A stretch of 64,000 nt of DNA, from assembly GCA_009193035.1 (NCBI GenBank), contig SWDT01000098.1:62001-126000 (forward strand), read 5' to 3'. The notes beneath the pieces were generated by a model. The model searched no databases, was not told where the DNA came from, and saw only the letters and a list, made by a program, of their open reading frames with translations. The position numbers and the translations under genes are program-made. The stretch comes from Halicephalobus mephisto (taxonomy: Eukaryota; Nematoda; Chromadorea; Rhabditida; Panagrolaimidae). Below, one piece after another: positions 23,559 through 34,157 of this stretch. The first letter of the stretch is position 1. Each line of letters begins with the position of its first letter.

Positions 23559-23669
23559 GACGAGAATCATTCCGTAGTATTAACTAAACCATTTCCTGTG
23601 AAATCACCTTTTGTTGGTGCAAATAACTTTATAAATCCCTCAAAATCAACAAAGGTTACTGGACTTGTT

Positions 23670-25101
23670 TCAGTCAAAACCAGTTTTGACAATCTTCTCC
23701 TGCCTTTCGGAAACAAAAGAAACAGATCCAGGTTTGGAGTGCTTTTGGATGTTGGTGAGCTTCCTCGTCTTCTTCTCCCTGATGATCTTGTGTTCCCTCG
23801 CGGCAGCGTAGATACTTTTGGGGACTTGCCTGTGTTTGATAATCCTGGCGACTTTGGGATGAGCAGAGTACTGATTTTTGAGCGTATTGTTGTATTCCAT
23901 CGCCGCCTTCTCTCTCGGGCGCAAAACTCCCATCTTTTCAGATGCATTGGCTTTCCATAGACGAATGTTGAACTCATTGCTTCCAGAAAGGACGTACTTG
24001 TTGTCGAGAGTCCACAAAACGGACATGACTTGCTGCATTCTTGGGGTAGTGTAAATTTCTCTGCTTCTGTGACCTTCTGCTCGGAAAATCCTCAAAGACC
24101 GATCGGCACTGCCGGTCACAAACTCCTTACCAGTGGGAGAATAGTCAATATCCAGAACAGCAGCAACATGGTCGTGGTGCACAATCTTGGCCGAGGATAG
24201 ATTCCTCATGTCAAACGTATAAACACTAAAAGAGTAGTTCGAAGTACATGTACAAAAAATAGACTTACTTGTAGTCGTCACTTGCAGCGGCAAACGTAAA
24301 GGCTTCAACGGGGTTCCAGGCAATTGCATTCGTTCTCAAGGACATCACTAGCCTCGTCAATGGAACCTTTTGTCTGCTGTCGAAGATGAACACTGATCGA
24401 TCATGGGCACATCCGGCAAAGACAGTCGTTTCCACAGGGTTGCATCTGACTGAATGAACAGTGCTCGCACCAACATCATAGGTTCTCACGGGGGAATCTC
24501 TGTAGATCTTCCAAACCGAGATTCCTTCTCCAGAAGTAACAAAGTCAGTAGAGTTGTAAATATGAGAAATTGAATGAGGAACGTGATCAAGAGCGACAGA
24601 ATGTACTGGATCGCCGAGGTCACTACTGAATTGTTCAGGCAGATTCCAAATCTTGATCTGAGCATCTTGACCGATTGACGCGAACATTTCACCCGTCACT
24701 CCATCGACAGAAACTCCGTGAACAGGTCCATTGTGCGCTTGGACAGTGGCTAGACATTTCCTACTGGAAAGTCGCCAAACTTTGACTTGGCCATCACGGG
24801 CTCCGGAAAGAACGGTTCCCAATCTGAGGGGATGCTTGGTGAGCACGTGAACGCCTTCATTATGTCCTTCAAAGCTTCCAATAAAGGGCTTGGCAAAGAC
24901 TCTGTCGAGTTTAGCGGCGTTCAAAGCCCGAGTGTACTCAACAGCGTGCCGAAGAGGATCGTCTTTGCCACCATTACGTTGGGGAACTGGAAACTCGGTT
25001 TTGATATATCGAAAGTGGAAAACAGACAAACCTTTGAAGATGTCGTTCTTGGTCTCACGTTGGTAATGATCCGGGTTGCGAGATATTACTTTGACTTTCA
25101 T
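23670..25101 (-). CDS. DCAF13: DCAF13 / Sof1 WD40-repeat ribosome biogenesis factor
   Basis: Nucleolar WD40 protein of the small-subunit processome needed for 18S rRNA maturation; in animals it is also a CUL4-DDB1 substrate receptor. Three exons, 25101-25032, 24986-24269 and 24225-23670, giving 447 residues against about 445 in human. It starts MKVKVISRNPDHYQRETKND, almost as in human, with TTTCTAG just upstream as a trans-splice acceptor. WD repeats are visible from GHNEGVHVL to NIRLWKANASEKMG. The C-terminal Sof1-like domain contains REKAAMEYNNTLK, ARIIKHRQVPKSIY and HSKPGSVSFVSE. It converges on BPNT1 and is divergent from odc-1. Confidence 0.95.
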
Positions 25102-26208
25102 CCTAGAAAGCAAGAAATTAAAATAAACGTTAAAAAAGGGATTGCAGCAATGAAGGAAAGAACCATGGGATGCTGGCAGCCAAGGACGTTTCGCCAAAAC
25201 GTGAAATTGAACAGTTTTGAGTGATTTCGTATCGAAGCTCATTCCGCTAACTTGACTTCTTTTACTTCATAATTGTATTGTTTATGAACGATTCCCAGAC
25301 GAGAATTTACGCAGATATTTATCAAATTGAACAAGAGTTAATTTCTCTGCTTTAAGAGATAAAATGAATAATTTTATTTCCAATTAGTTTTTTCGGTGCT
25401 GTTGTTTTTTAGTTTCTTCCTAGTGTCGATTAAACCTCACTTGAAACCACCTTATTCAGCAAAGAAGCCAAGTTACAATCAGGTTTTCTAGAAAGATAAA
25501 ACCACTTTCTACTGCAATGGAACCGAGGCTTTCTAGGACGGATTCACTTCTACCAATGATGATTCGAGAATTCTTTTTCCCATGGATACTAGTTGATTAA
25601 TAAGATCGAAAATGAATCTGACGTAACTATCAAACATTCTAGAATCAAGTCCTGTATTTATTCAGGGTTGACCGGTCATGCCGCGACTAAAAAACAGAAG
25701 ACGGGCTTTCTTAACGACATTGACATTATTCATTTTGAATCTATTATGACCTCGGATATGAATCTAGAATTTGGTTTCAATGAACTTATGAGAGAAACTG
25801 GGAAATTCGAAAAAACCCAACTTAAAAATCTATTGACAAGTGCTGAGTTTTTTAAAAGTTTTTTACAATCATTCCAAGCTGGAACTTATTTACAGATCCC
25901 TTCAAATGTAAAAAAGAAACCTAGAATGAAACCATTGATTCTCAAGGGGCAGATGTGCGTGTTGCAGAAAATTGAACCAAGAATTCCATTCTTAAGGTTG
26001 TCGGCAATGATTTTTCGGATTTTTGTTTATCTACCCATTGAAACAAGCACTTCAGATTTCGATAGGCGGAACAGATGAACCCTCATTGAATAAGGCATTG
26101 GGATGGTCTTTGCTTTTAAATAAGCAATCAGATAATCAATATTGTCTCCTGATAATTAAGAGTCATTGTTTTGTCTTGTTTATTATTCGTTTCCATTTGG
26201 TTCCAGCG
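25102..26208. other. intergenic between DCAF13 and odc-1
   Basis: 1.1 kb holding both divergent promoters. A 161-codon frame without ATG (25593-26078, +) is longer than most chance frames here, Lys-rich and preceded by an acceptor-like ATACTAG, but has no upstream exon in phase and no recognisable domain. I regard it as unresolved: relic exon or chance. TTCCAG at 26201-26206, three bases before the odc-1 ATG, is a likely spliced-leader acceptor. Confidence 0.35.
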
Positions 26209-27826
26209 ATGATCGAGCGATGTGAGATCTTCTGTGACTCGAAAATCACCATCATCCCCCATCGGGTGGACAACAAGACCCTTTCCCAGAAAGTCGCTTT
26301 GAAGAAGAACGAGATGGACGACCAGGAGCCCTTCTTCGTCGTCAACTTGACTACCTTGCTCGAGAAGTTCGTGGAGTTCATGAGGGAACTTCCGAATGTG
26401 AAGATTTTCTACGCTGTAAAGTGCAACGACGATCCGGTAATTCTGACTCTTCTTGCGAAACTGGGATGTGGGTTCGATTGTGCCAGTGAAGGGGAAATCT
26501 CAAAGATCTTAAACCCAGAGATCACTACTCCAGAGAACATCATCTTCGCCAATCCTTGCAAAACCAAAAAGTCCATCAAATTGGCCGGAGCAACTGGGAT
26601 AAACATGATGACTTTCGACAATCTCGAGGAATTGTCCCGAATCAAGAAGCTTCACGAAAATCCAGAGTAAGTCTTGGGCGAAATTTTCATGATTGTAGTA
26701 CTCTTCCAGGATGATTCTGAGGATCGATGTGACTGATCCCACGGCGATGTGTCCCTTGGGGAACAAGTTCGGATGTGATGCGGAGAAGGTTGCCCCGAAG
26801 CTGTTGCAAGAGGCGAATAAGATGGGTATTCGTGTGACGGGGATCTCGTGAGTACTTTTTGATGTCAATTTTGTTTAATTAAATCACATCAGATTTCATG
26901 TAGGTTCCGGCTGCAATCAACCAGAGATCTTTGACACAGCCATCTGCTACTCGAGGAATCTCTTCGATATCGGGAAAAAGCTAGGACACCCGATGAAGAT
27001 CCTAGACATCGGCGGAGGATTTCCTGGAGCTGATACCAAGAAAGTCAGCTTTGCAAAGGTGAGTGTTCCGTCCATCAAAAAGCAGAAAAGTACAAAAACG
27101 GTTTGCTCTCTATTTCTTTAACGAGATATTGACACACACTCTTTAAAAATAGTGACTCATTTTCATATGTGCAGTAAAAAGCTAATTTCCTGAACGTTGT
27201 GTTCCGTTAATTAGGTACGTGCGGAATACCATTTTTTATCAAGTGGTTTTTTTGAAATTTTGGAATGCTCTACAGAATGGAGCTGGTGAAGTCGTGTTTT
27301 CTAGATTGCTGCCGTAATCCGGAGTTCGATCCACAGGCATTTCTCGAATTATGAAGAATTGACAGTCATCGCTGAACCAGGAAGATTCATGGTTTGTTCC
27401 CCCATTTCTGCTGTCGTGAACGTCATTTCCGACGTCAGAGTTCCTGCAAGTCGAATTACCAAGAATGAACTAGACTCGAGCAAAGCCGGATTCATGTACT
27501 TTGTCAATCAGGGTGTTTTCGGGCCCTTCAACTGCAGAGTGTTCGACAACTACTTCCCAACCGGAGAACCGCTCTTCCCGGCCTCCACCAAAGACGAAGA
27601 AACCTTCGACTCCCTCATCTGGGGTCCTACTTGCGACTCCATCGACAAAATAGAGGAGTGCAAGAAGATGAGGCACTTGCAAGAGGGGGACTGGCTCTAC
27701 TACCCCAACATGGGGGCTTATACAGCGACCACCTCGTCGACATTCAACGGCTTCGAAAGACCCAAGTCTTTTTATTTTGTTGATGAACTTTCTTGGGAGA
27801 TCATGCAGAGACCTATTGACACTTAG
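26209..27826 (+). CDS. odc-1: ornithine decarboxylase
   Basis: PLP-dependent fold-III decarboxylase making putrescine, the first step of polyamine synthesis in the cytosol. Four exons, 26209-26666, 26710-26847, 26893-27058 and 27305-27826, giving 427 residues, close to the 422 of C. elegans ODC-1. Catalytic features: the PLP-lysine segment [10 protein letters not shown], the glycine loop GSGC after SFHVG, the phosphate-binding GGGFPGA, the EPGRF motif that binds PLP phosphate, and the active-site Cys in GPTCDSID. The C-terminus ends soon after the last conserved block. The long third intron (246 bases) contains a dispersed repeat. A poly(A) signal lies 55 bases after the stop. Confidence 0.96.
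27103..27272 (+). repeat. dispersed repeat, copy 1 (in odc-1 intron 3)
   Basis: About 170 bases clearly related to the reverse complement of 31357-31545. Shared blocks, in the same order, include CTCTATTTCTTT, GAACGTT(T)GTGTTCCG, the 20-base-scale block around TTCCGTTAATTAGGTACG, AAGTGG(C/T)TTTTTT and AAATTTTGGAATGCTCT. This intron is several times longer than its neighbours, consistent with an insertion. No coding capacity; possibly a miniature non-autonomous transposon. Confidence 0.7.
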
Positions 27827-27880
27827 GGAACTTTTCCAAAATGTTGTTATTCAATTAAGTTGGTTTGTTCGGAGGCCACA

Positions 27881-27886
27881 AATAAA
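27881..27886 (+). promoter_or_regulatory. poly(A) signal of odc-1
   Basis: AATAAA 55 bases downstream of the odc-1 stop codon, at a normal nematode 3' UTR distance. Confidence 0.7.
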
Positions 27887-28034
27887 CTATCAATCAAGAT
27901 TAATTGAATAGGAGAATGTATGAATTTGATTGATCATGTCTTTCCTTTTGCGTCATTTGGTCCAATGACTGAAACCATTAAAAACAATCAAAGGACAAAA
28001 GTAACTTTTTATTACCCTACTTGCAGTCAGTAAG

Positions 28035-28277
28035 ATGAGACTAACTGTAATTTTTCTGATATTCATTTGCTTGCTTGCCATTACTGTGAATATTGTAGAT
28101 GGCCGACCTCAAGATCTCATCAGGTTTGGTCTTCTAAAACAGTAGTGAATTGGAGGCCGTGATTTCAGGGTGAAAAGAAGGAGCTGGAGGAAGAGTTACC
28201 GCTACAGCTGGAGGAGGAGGGGAAATACAACTGTAGTCACCAAAATCACGACATTCTTCAAGAATGTTTTTGGATAA
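28035..28277 (+). CDS. small secreted cationic peptide precursor, possibly amidated
   Basis: Two exons, 28035-28123 and 28169-28277, joined in phase 2 through a 45-base intron, giving 65 residues. Residues 1-23 (MRLTVIFLIFICLLAITVN) are a signal peptide. A short propeptide is followed by VKRR, a dibasic or tribasic processing site. The remaining 30 or so residues are strongly basic and aromatic at the start (SWRKSYRYSWRRR), then amphipathic (VVTKITTFFKNVFG). The final Gly before the stop is the usual donor for C-terminal amidation. It could be a neuropeptide or an antimicrobial peptide. I recognise no named family. It lies 208 bases downstream of odc-1 on the same strand. Confidence 0.65.
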
Positions 28278-28760
28278 ACTCCATCTTTGCTAATTTCGGA
28301 AAGTGTCATTTGTTCATAATTCATTTCTTCCTAACCACGGTCTGATCGATTTCTGCGCCAAAGTACTTTCTTCGTTCGCTTCTGACATTGTTCTTCGCTC
28401 CCAAAACCCGTTCAAATTATATCTATTCCGATACTTTCACGTAGTTACATAACGAAATGTCCGAACCATTTCAATTACGGATTTCGTAAGATCTCGTAAA
28501 AAATTTTTAACTTACAAATCCGGCAAAATTACCACAAAAAGAAACATCTTACCCTTGTCGGAAATTGATCAGACAGGTTATCTATACAAAAAAAGTTTTC
28601 TAAAATATTGTAGTGTGTAAATAAAAGTTAGAAATGTATATTGTAAAAAAATATAAAATCGGAACGTCGATGATTGGTCATTACGTCATAATCACTTCGA
28701 TTGGACAGTAATTAGGCTGATAGTGGCAGTGTTGGTAATCTTTAAGGATTGATAAAACAA
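28278..28760. other. intergenic, nothing recognised
   Basis: About 480 bases between the peptide gene and the convergent CHK-type kinase. AT-rich, with no frame or repeat I can support. Confidence 0.4.
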
Positions 28761-30171
28761 TTAAATCCATTTTTTGTAGTCTCCTGCGTCCATGATTCTG
28801 ATAGCGTCCTCATAGATGAGGAGTCCTCTCCACTCCCCTCGGTCATATCTGGCGTCGTCGACGAGCTCCTCTCCCTCCTTCGTGGACTTTGTCGAGAAGA
28901 TCATTGGTCCGACGATTGCGTGATGACCGGAGTGGATCAGGAACATAATGTCATAGGCCTTCTTGAACTGTTCTGCCGTGAATGAAGGCTTCATTCCAGC
29001 AGTCTTCAGTTCGGAGTTGAGGCAATCAATGTAAAACTCGGGCAAATAGAGTTCGATCTCTCTCCTGATGTCGCCGTCGCAAGAGTGGATGAGGAGTCTG
29101 ACAAAGTCGATGAGGAAGTTCCCCTCATGAGCTATCTGCCAATCCAGAATCGCCGCGACTTCATCTGTAATCTTCCCTTCTGAATCCGACTTGAACATCA
29201 CGTTCGAAGTCCAGAGGTCCCCATGGACAAGAAGGGTTGGGATTCCGATGTCGAGATAGCTCTGGTGATAAGCGTAATCAGCAAACTCACAGTTGCAGAT
29301 AAGATTGATGTAGTCCTCTCGTTGGAAGATTTTCTCCATCCACTCTGAAACAACGATGAGTGGTAAAAGTACAACAAATTACTACCAGGTCTTTTGCAAG
29401 TTGTCTTGTACTTTTCGTAGACGTTCTTGAAGGTACCAGTCAACCCACTCATCAAATTTTTGTTTTTCGTAAATTTCCCTTTCCACAGGGCTTCATCGGT
29501 GGTAAGGATGACTTTGTGGAAGTGGGCCAGATGACGGACGATGTTCTTGATCTGGCCATGGGAGAGACAGTTGAAGTAGTCCAGATTCTTCCCTCGCACC
29601 GACAGGTCCTCCATGTGAAGGTACCCGACTTGATTCTCGTAAAACTTCCACTCCCTCGCTTCAAAGACTCGTGGAAGAATCTCCGGGATCCAAGGAGCGA
29701 CAATAGAGTAAAAGAGACATTCGTTGTTGTGCATTGGAATCATCACATTGTCGACCATTTCATGGTTCTGAAAATTTTAATTTACTTTGAACATGGCAGT
29801 AAAACAAGGAAATTACTCACAAATTCAAAATTCCCACTCTTACCTTCCGTCGTCATTTTGTCGAAAACATAAGTTCCAGGAATTTTGACAATAGTAAAGT
29901 AAATCGAGTTTTCATATTCGAGCTTTACTTTCAGAACAACGGAAAAGAGCCCCTTTCCATCGCTGACATCATGACAGGAGACCATTTTGGGAACTCTGGT
30001 TCCGTATTTCTGGACAAAGACGTTGTCATTCTTCCTCAAGGATTCAAGTAGCCAGGCTACAGTGAGATCAGTGTCATGCAGGACTTGTTTTTGGAACCGT
30101 TCAGGAATGCCCTCGACTCGGGGTTTCCATGCAGGAATCCAAGTGAAAGAAAGCAACTTTCCAAATTTCAT
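28761..30171 (-). CDS. CHK kinase-like (DUF1679) protein, copy 1
   Basis: Three exons, 30171-29821, 29767-29386 and 29344-28761, giving 438 residues. This is a nematode-expanded family of aminoglycoside-phosphotransferase/choline-kinase-like proteins. The catalytic loop is LVHGDLWTSNVMF (HGD-x2-x2-N) and the metal-binding DFG equivalent is AAILDWQIAHEG. The N-lobe ATP-binding part includes GLFSVVLKVKLEYENSIYF, and the interdomain region GYLHMEDLSVRGKNLDYFN. Function in worms is unknown; relatives in insects phosphorylate ecdysteroids. Copy 2 lies 2 kb upstream on the same strand and shares near-identical blocks. The ATG at 30171 was chosen as the first in-frame Met after a stop. Confidence 0.88.
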
Positions 30172-30842
30172 TTCACGAAAATTAAAAACTCGCAGCAATT
30201 GGAAACGAGTTCCCAAGTTGACAACTCGTAGAAGATAATCTCATGATTTGGTCTTTATAAAGTTTACAAAGGTACTACTGTAGTTTCTGACCGATTCAGT
30301 GTTTCTGATACTTGCAAATGAATCTTTTGAACTTTTCATTATTTAGTTCCCAAAAAACGTCCTCGAAATCATAATGTACTTTTAGTTCCGGCCGGTCGTT
30401 TGGGTGTTGTGGAAGAGGACCTGCTTTTCTCCCAACAGTTCCACGTTTGACACAGAGCGAACTATGATCATGGGCGCTCAGTGGATGAAGAAGATTAGTT
30501 CATAAATGTATTTAATCTGCTGAACTGCGTACAGTAATTGAGAACTTCCTAATTTAGAAAATTTACACGCGGATTTTTCAATGAAATCATCGAAAACAGA
30601 AAGTACTAATTCCATTCTTCGTTTTCCGTCACATGGGAACACTGGAACGCGGTTCAAATGACGAGCAAACTTTTCTTTATGGACAGATTGCCAGTCAGTA
30701 ATTGCGACGATCCCGTCACCAATGGATTTTTAAAAATTCAATTGGAAGATAAGCAGAAATCTAAAGATCTTAGAATTTATATCCTATGACTTTGTATTTT
30801 AAGACTAAATAACGAGACCTAAGTGAGTGTAAAAATTCGACA

Positions 30843-31109
30843 ATGAAAATTCCCCTGACATTGCCAGTAGACATCGACTACCGAAGCCTCGTTACAGAAC
30901 AACCGGTTAAAAGCCTTTCTCTAGAATCCTCTTCCATAAGGGAGATTCACAAGGAAATCAAGCCCCTGGATAAAGAAAAGTTATCTTTATCCTCTTATTC
31001 ATCACATTATGATTTCCTTCGTTTGTGGATTTCTAAGAACAAAGGAAACAACATTGTAGTCGGCGATCCTTTTGATCTGCTCTTTTGCAAATCAGAAATA
31101 GCTATTTGA
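30843..31109 (+). CDS. hypothetical 88-residue ORF
   Basis: ATG at 30843. The first 50 codons have balanced coding-like use (MKIPLTLPVDIDYRSL, then KEIKPLDKEKLSLSS) and the end is less so. No signal peptide, membrane segment or known motif. It lies alone between two CHK kinases. It may be a small gene, a single exon of an unresolved gene, or chance. Confidence 0.25.
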   Translation: MKIPLTLPVDIDYRSLVTEQPVKSLSLESSSIREIHKEIKPLDKEKLSLSSYSSHYDFLRLWISKNKGNNIVVGDPFDLLFCKSEIAI

Positions 31110-31356
31110 AATTTTAGTTTTCATTGAGAATTTCCTCATATGTACGTATCTCAATTTCTCGGACTCAATAATTCAAAGATATCACATTCTTCATTGTTAT
31201 TGAATCCTCAACGGAAAATATCTCAAAAATCCATTTAATTGCTTGAAGATTCCCAACTTACAGCCAATCTAAGAATGAGAGCAAACACTCCTTTACAAAC
31301 GTGTTTGTAGTAGAAAAACCAATTTTGAAGAACACACAAATCCCATTAGGTGCTCC

Positions 31357-31545
31357 AACAATCAGAGCATTCCAAAATTTGAAAAAAGCCACTTCATGAA
31401 AAAGAGTTCATGATTCTTCCGTACCTAATTAACGGAACACAAACGTTCAACGAAGACGGTTTTTACCGCACTGATAAAAACGAGTTACTCTTTCCAACAA
31501 ACGCGTGCCTATGACCTCGTCAAAGAAATAGAGAACAAACTATTT
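31357..31545 (-). repeat. dispersed repeat, copy 2 (inverted relative to copy 1)
   Basis: Reverse complement is related to 27103-27272 inside odc-1 intron 3, with the same order of conserved blocks, including the identical stretch around GTTCCGTTAATTAGGTACG. It is slightly longer than copy 1 because of small insertions. No ORF. Confidence 0.7.
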
Positions 31546-32149
31546 GTAATTTGTTTGATCAAAGAATGCATTTTCTTGGCATTGCGTTCTTAAACTTTTC
31601 AAAATAGAATTGTTTTTTTCTTCAATGGACTCAGAAAATAACGCTAAATTAATTCTATGAAAAAAGACAAGTTTTGAAAAGTTAATGATTATGGAGTTTT
31701 TAAAAGATTGAGATCGAAGAAGGGAATAAATAGAACTTTGAACATGAGTTCTCTTTTTTAATCGTGCACATGGACGATAATCCGTTCTGTTAGGACAGAA
31801 AACAGGGGTATTTTAGTAATCTTTACCAGCACAATAAGACACAGATACAATTACCATAAAACTTCCACACAAAACAATCAAGATTTTTAGCTATAGCTTA
31901 CAGTATTCCACGTTCCCTGACGTTCAGACTATCGCTTCAGGTCCTCTTTTTCTAGCTTAGTTCCCTGTCCTAACACGTCCAAAACCTCTGCTGCTCTATA
32001 GTCAATAGAGGTCGAATTAGCATAATTATCTGCAAAATTGGTTTTTTCCGAGGGAATTTAATTTACACAAATCCTATTCTATTTCTAGAATAAGTTGTGG
32101 TGATTTTTGTAATTATTCGGTTTTATTACTTTTACTCTATTAAGTAAGA

Positions 32150-33541
32150 CTAAAGCCATTTGTCAACTTTTCCGGAGTTGATGATCTTGATGGCGTCTTC
32201 AAAAATGTGGATTCCTCGGAGTTCGCATTTGTCTCGTCTAGATTTCTCGATATCAACTTCTGTTTCCTTGACTATTCTGTACTGGAAAATTGTCGGGTAG
32301 ACGATGATGTGGTGGCCACAATGAGCTAGGAACAAGTACTCATAGGCTTCCCTCACTTGATCTGCTGTGAATGGAACGTTTTTTCCTTCTTTTTTCAGTT
32401 CCTCAGAAAGACAATCAATGTAGAACTCGAAAATGTAACTCTCAATTTCTCTCCTGATGTCGCCGTCGCAGGAGTGGATGAGGAGTCTGACGAAGTCGAT
32501 GAGGAAGTTCCCTTCATGAGCTATCTGCCAATCCAGAATCGCCGCGACTTCATCCGTAGCCTTCCCTTCTGAATCCGACTTGAACATCACGTTCGAAGTC
32601 CAGATATCACCCTGGAAACTCAAAAGAGTACGGAAGTTCAAACAAAAGTGACTTACGTGAGCAATGAGCTTAGGCAGTCCGAGATCCAGATAAGACTGTT
32701 CATAGGCGTACTTTGCGTAATCCTGATTTTTTATAATTTTCATAAATTTTTCATTGGAGAAGATAGAATTATAAAGTTCTAAAACTCCTATAATTAACCA
32801 CTATTAAAATAAAAAATCATACCATTCATTCTGATAACCTTTTTGAATTTTTCCAGATATCCTTCCAAGAGAGGAGCCACCCCCATCATCACGAACCCCA
32901 TGGTCACTAGTTTCCCTTTCCACAGGGCTTCATCGGTGGTAAGGATGACTTTGTGGAAGTGGGCCAGATGACGGACGATATTCTTGATCTGGCCATGGGA
33001 GAGACAGTTGAAGTAGTCCAGATTCTTCCCTCGAGTCGACAGGTCCTCCATGTGGAGATATCCAATCTGGTCCTCTGCAGGAACCCAATCCCTTGTTTCG
33101 AAAACACGGGGAACTGTCTTTGGAATGAATTTGGCAATGTACTTGTAGAAATCACACTCGTTCTTATGCATAGGGATGACCATCCTATCTCTCTTCGTGG
33201 TGTCCATTGAGACGTGGCTAGATACATTCTGTTCAGCCAATTTCTCAAAAACGAACAACCCAGGGATCTTGATGATCGTCACGTAGGTGCCTTCGGCAAA
33301 GCTCAATGAGACTTTCAAGACAATCGAAAATAAGCCTTTTCCTTCGGCAATGTTTCTGCACGTAACCTGTCAAAAATAAAGCCAAATGAAGTTATTACTC
33401 GAAAAGCAAACTTACTTCCGAGGGGTCCTCCTCTCCAAAGGTGGACCTGAAGACCTCGTCATGACTCCTGAGAGATCCCAAGAGCCAGCTCACAGTCAGA
33501 TCCGTGTCCCCCAAGTTCTGTGACGCAAACTTGTCCGACAT
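32150..33541 (-). CDS. CHK kinase-like (DUF1679) protein, copy 2
   Basis: Four exons, 33541-33416, 33366-32823, 32787-32657 and 32611-32150, giving 420 residues. The catalytic loop is spelled GDIWTSNVMF after LIAH, with the intron splitting H and GD, and the metal site is AAILDWQIAHEG. Conserved N-lobe VTCRNIAEGKGLFSIVLKV. Two blocks (interdomain region about 32910-33050 and catalytic region about 32450-32605) are almost identical in DNA to copy 1 while the rest has diverged. The start is uncertain: the ATG at 33541 gives a somewhat short N-terminus, and the frame stays open upstream to about 33680 without a Met, so a degenerate or non-AUG first exon is possible. Confidence 0.82.
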
Positions 33542-34157
33542 GATGTCAATCAATGGAACAACTCCGGTGATTTTGAGGCCAACAAGAGGAGTTAGTGAGC
33601 ACTCAAAAAGTCTATTCTCAAATTGTTGATTCAAGTTACCTTCAGATTCATAGAAATGAACAAAACTAGTTTTTTGAAGATGATTTTATTCGTCAGTTAC
33701 GAAATGTCTCGTCCTGTAATCCGATGAAAAACACACATAGTTGACAATTATTAGTTCCAAATTTAATTCCGTTCTTTCCGAACAGGGTTGTTGTAACATA
33801 ACAAAAGGTATTCAATAGGCTTAGCACTCAGAGAGGAAAACACAAGAGTAGGAATTACAGTAAAATAATGTGAATTCAGGATGGAAGAAACAAAGATCAC
33901 CAGGAACAAATATCATATCTTGAACACTGGATAATTTCTAAGAATGCATTTCAATTGGTCAATACACGAATTCAAATATGTGTGGTTTCACCTCAGTATT
34001 AGGTCGAAACCTTTTAAAAAAGATCATTTTTTGATCCCATATGGAAATCACAAATACCCGATTTTGCGTACCAGCTGTCCTTGGTCTGTTCAACTTAGCG
34101 AATTCTATTTTTATTAACAAAGTGGATTTATTAATAGCATCATTCATTATTACTTCT
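33542..34157. other. intergenic, nothing recognised
   Basis: About 600 AT-rich bases between the second CHK kinase and the 3' end of the warthog gene. The first 140 bases continue the open N-terminal frame of the kinase without an ATG. No other feature. Confidence 0.35.

Larger units (their letters stand above)
30172..32149. other. intergenic between the two CHK kinases, with a repeat copy and one ORF
   Basis: About 2 kb, AT-rich. It contains an 88-codon ORF at 30843-31109 (+), a CTACAGTA-type octamer at 30276-30283 (as TACTGTAG), and the inverted copy of the dispersed repeat at 31357-31545. The rest shows no feature. Confidence 0.4.

Noticed and set aside
25593..26078. 161-codon plus-strand frame upstream of odc-1
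   Set aside because: No ATG, no upstream exon in phase and no domain. Kept only as an unresolved note in the intergenic entry.
27290..27330. tRNA-like GTTCGATCC word
   Set aside because: It lies in coding sequence of odc-1 exon 4 and no cloverleaf forms around it.
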